From NCBI GenBank assembly GCA_037130535.1, contig JBAXSU010000194.1:1-6075 (forward strand): 6,075 nt of DNA. Reading direction: 5' to 3'. Source of the stretch: VFMC01 sp037130535 (GTDB taxonomy: Bacteria; Actinomycetota; Acidimicrobiia; Acidimicrobiales; Ilumatobacteraceae). Numbering within the stretch: the stretch's first letter is position 1; every line of letters starts with the position of its first letter. This document shows positions 4,964 through 6,075 of the stretch, one piece after another. The notes under the pieces are model-generated. The model made no database searches, was not told where the DNA came from, and saw only the letters and a program-made list of their open reading frames with translations. The translations under genes were made by a program, and so were the position numbers.

Positions 4964-6075
4964 ATGAGTACGCACGCGTCGTCTCCCGCGCCGGCCGACA
5001 AGGGTCCCAAGCGCATCAAGCCCCATCAGCTCGTCATCGCCATCGGATGCTTCATGGGCGTGTTCACGCTCGTGTCGGGCATCGTGCCGCAGTTCACCAA
5101 GTGGCACAGCACCAGCGACGTCACTCGTGAGGTGTTCGACGGCATCCCCGGCGCCCTCCAGGTGGCCTTCTACACGGTCATCCCGGTGCTGCTGGTGTGG
5201 GGTTCGTTCGCCTTCGCCGATCGGGTGAAGAACTGGGAGCGCGGCGCCCCCGACCGTCGCCGCACCACGCCGAAGAACGTGAAGCGTCGCCTCGCCGACT
5301 TCCGCGCCGGTGTGTACATGCGCACCCTGCTGCGCGATTCGGCCGCCGGCCTGATGCACTCGATGATCTACTTCGGCTTCCTCGTGCTGCTCGGTGTCAC
5401 CACCGTGCTCGAGGTCGACCACCAGTTGCCCGAAGATCTCAAGTTCCTGCACGGCCGCGTGTACATGGCCTACGCGTTCATCGGCGACCTCGCCGGTCTC
5501 GTCTTCCTCGTCGGCATCGTGTGGGCCGTCGTGCGCCGCTACGTGCAGCGCCCGTACCGCATCCGCATCAAGTCGAAGCCCGAGCATGCGCTCATCCTCG
5601 CCACGTTCTTCGTGCTCGGCGTCACCGGCTTCCTTGCCGAAGGCTTCCGCATCGCCGAGACCGGTCAGCCCAGCTTCGAGAAGTGGAGCTTCATCGGCTA
5701 CCCGCTGAGCAACCTGTTCACCGGCATGTCGGCCGCCAACCTCGAACTGTGGCACCAGATCATGTGGGTCGCCCATGTCGTCAGCTTCATCGTGTTCCTG
5801 GCCATCTTGCCCATCACGATGCTGCGCCACATGTTCACGTCGCCGCTCAACATGTACCTCAAGGATCGCGAGCGCCCGAAGGGTGCGATGCGGGCGATGC
5901 CCAACCTCACCGAGACCTCGCTCGAGACGTTCGGCGCCAGCGTGGTGGAAGACTTCACCTGGAAGCAGTTGCTCGACACCGACGCCTGCACCATGTGCGG
6001 CCGCTGCACCAGCGTGTGCCCGGCCCACGCCACCGGCAAGCCGCTCGACCCGCGCGAGATCGTGCTGAAGACCGG
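4964..6075 (+). CDS. Membrane Fe-S oxidoreductase, EtfD/HdrD-like (5' part; runs off the window)
   Basis: The frame is open from ATG 4964 to the last base, 370 codons so far. The protein starts with a short basic cytoplasmic tail, then about six membrane segments (near 23-41, 63-84, 128-148, 169-190, 208-227, 262-286) resembling the NarI-type cytochrome b domain. Histidines in or beside the membrane segments (H132, H163, H264, H271, H289) are candidate haem ligands. A ferredoxin-like cluster motif follows: C342-x2-C345-x2-C348-x3-C352-P in CTMCGRCTSVCPA, then GKPLDPREIV. This order is that of the actinobacterial Fe-S/heterodisulfide-reductase-like proteins; M. tuberculosis Rv0338c, now called EtfD, is the known example. 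Those proteins are 700-900 residues long, with a second cluster and Cys-rich CCG domains further on, all beyond the window. By analogy it passes electrons from an electron-transfer flavoprotein (acyl-CoA oxidation) to the quinone pool. The family call is firm; the donor is inferred. Confidence 0.88.
   Translation, partial: MSTHASSPAPADKGPKRIKPHQLVIAIGCFMGVFTLVSGIVPQFTKWHSTSDVTREVFDGIPGALQVAFYTVIPVLLVWGSFAFADRVKNWERGAPDRRRTTPKNVKRRLADFRAGVYMRTLLRDSAAGLMHSMIYFGFLVLLGVTTVLEVDHQLPEDLKFLHGRVYMAYAFIGDLAGLVFLVGIVWAVVRRYVQRPYRIRIKSKPEHALILATFFVLGVTGFLAEGFRIAETGQPSFEKWSFIGYPLSNLFTGMSAANLELWHQIMWVAHVVSFIVFLAILPITMLRHMFTSPLNMYLKDRERPKGAMRAMPNLTETSLETFGASVVEDFTWKQLLDTDACTMCGRCTSVCPAHATGKPLDPREIVLKT

Noticed and set aside
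4739..6028. 429-codon open frame on the minus strand
   Set aside because: It is antisense to the Fe-S oxidoreductase, whose membrane segments and CxxCxxCxxxCP motif are unmistakable. The antisense product is His/Glu/Gly-rich with no domain.

Overview
The window is GC-rich, densely coded bacterial DNA. Four things suggest a high-GC Actinomycetota member: shadow ORFs in most frames, TANNNT -10 boxes placed almost directly on start codons (leaderless transcription), an E. coli-type cofactor-dependent phosphoglycerate mutase, and a membrane Fe-S protein of the mycobacterial EtfD (Rv0338c) type. An Acidimicrobiia-like lineage is plausible but is only my inference. I see no tRNA, rRNA, CRISPR array or transposase, and no gene-free stretch longer than about 80 bases.

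Layout. Bases 1-39 are the last 12 codons and stop of an OmpR-type response regulator. Its stop overlaps the GTG start of a sensor histidine kinase (36-1436), so the two form a translationally coupled two-component pair. A cytoplasmic-looking M14 zinc carboxypeptidase (1478-3148, minus strand) converges on the kinase. Its last 18 bp, stop codon included, are present in three tandem copies (1441-1494). A 64-bp divergent promoter region separates the peptidase from a small unrecognised lipoprotein (3213-3629). Then come phosphoglycerate mutase gpmA (3652-4401), a stand-alone cyclic-nucleotide-binding domain protein (4459-4884), and the first 370 codons of a membrane Fe-S oxidoreductase (4964 to the window end). 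That last gene is open at the right edge.

How the parts relate. The kinase and regulator form one signalling unit. The genes on the right look like housekeeping carbon and energy metabolism: glycolysis/gluconeogenesis, and probably electron transfer from an ETF-like donor to the quinone pool. Each appears to have its own promoter rather than belonging to one operon. Two hairpins lie between the cyclic-nucleotide-binding gene and the Fe-S gene.

No clearly new defence or mobile system is visible. The most notable points are the stop-codon-bearing triplication at the peptidase 3' end, the repeated leaderless promoter geometry, a palindrome over the promoter of the cyclic-nucleotide-binding gene, and the unknown lipoprotein that ends in cysteine.
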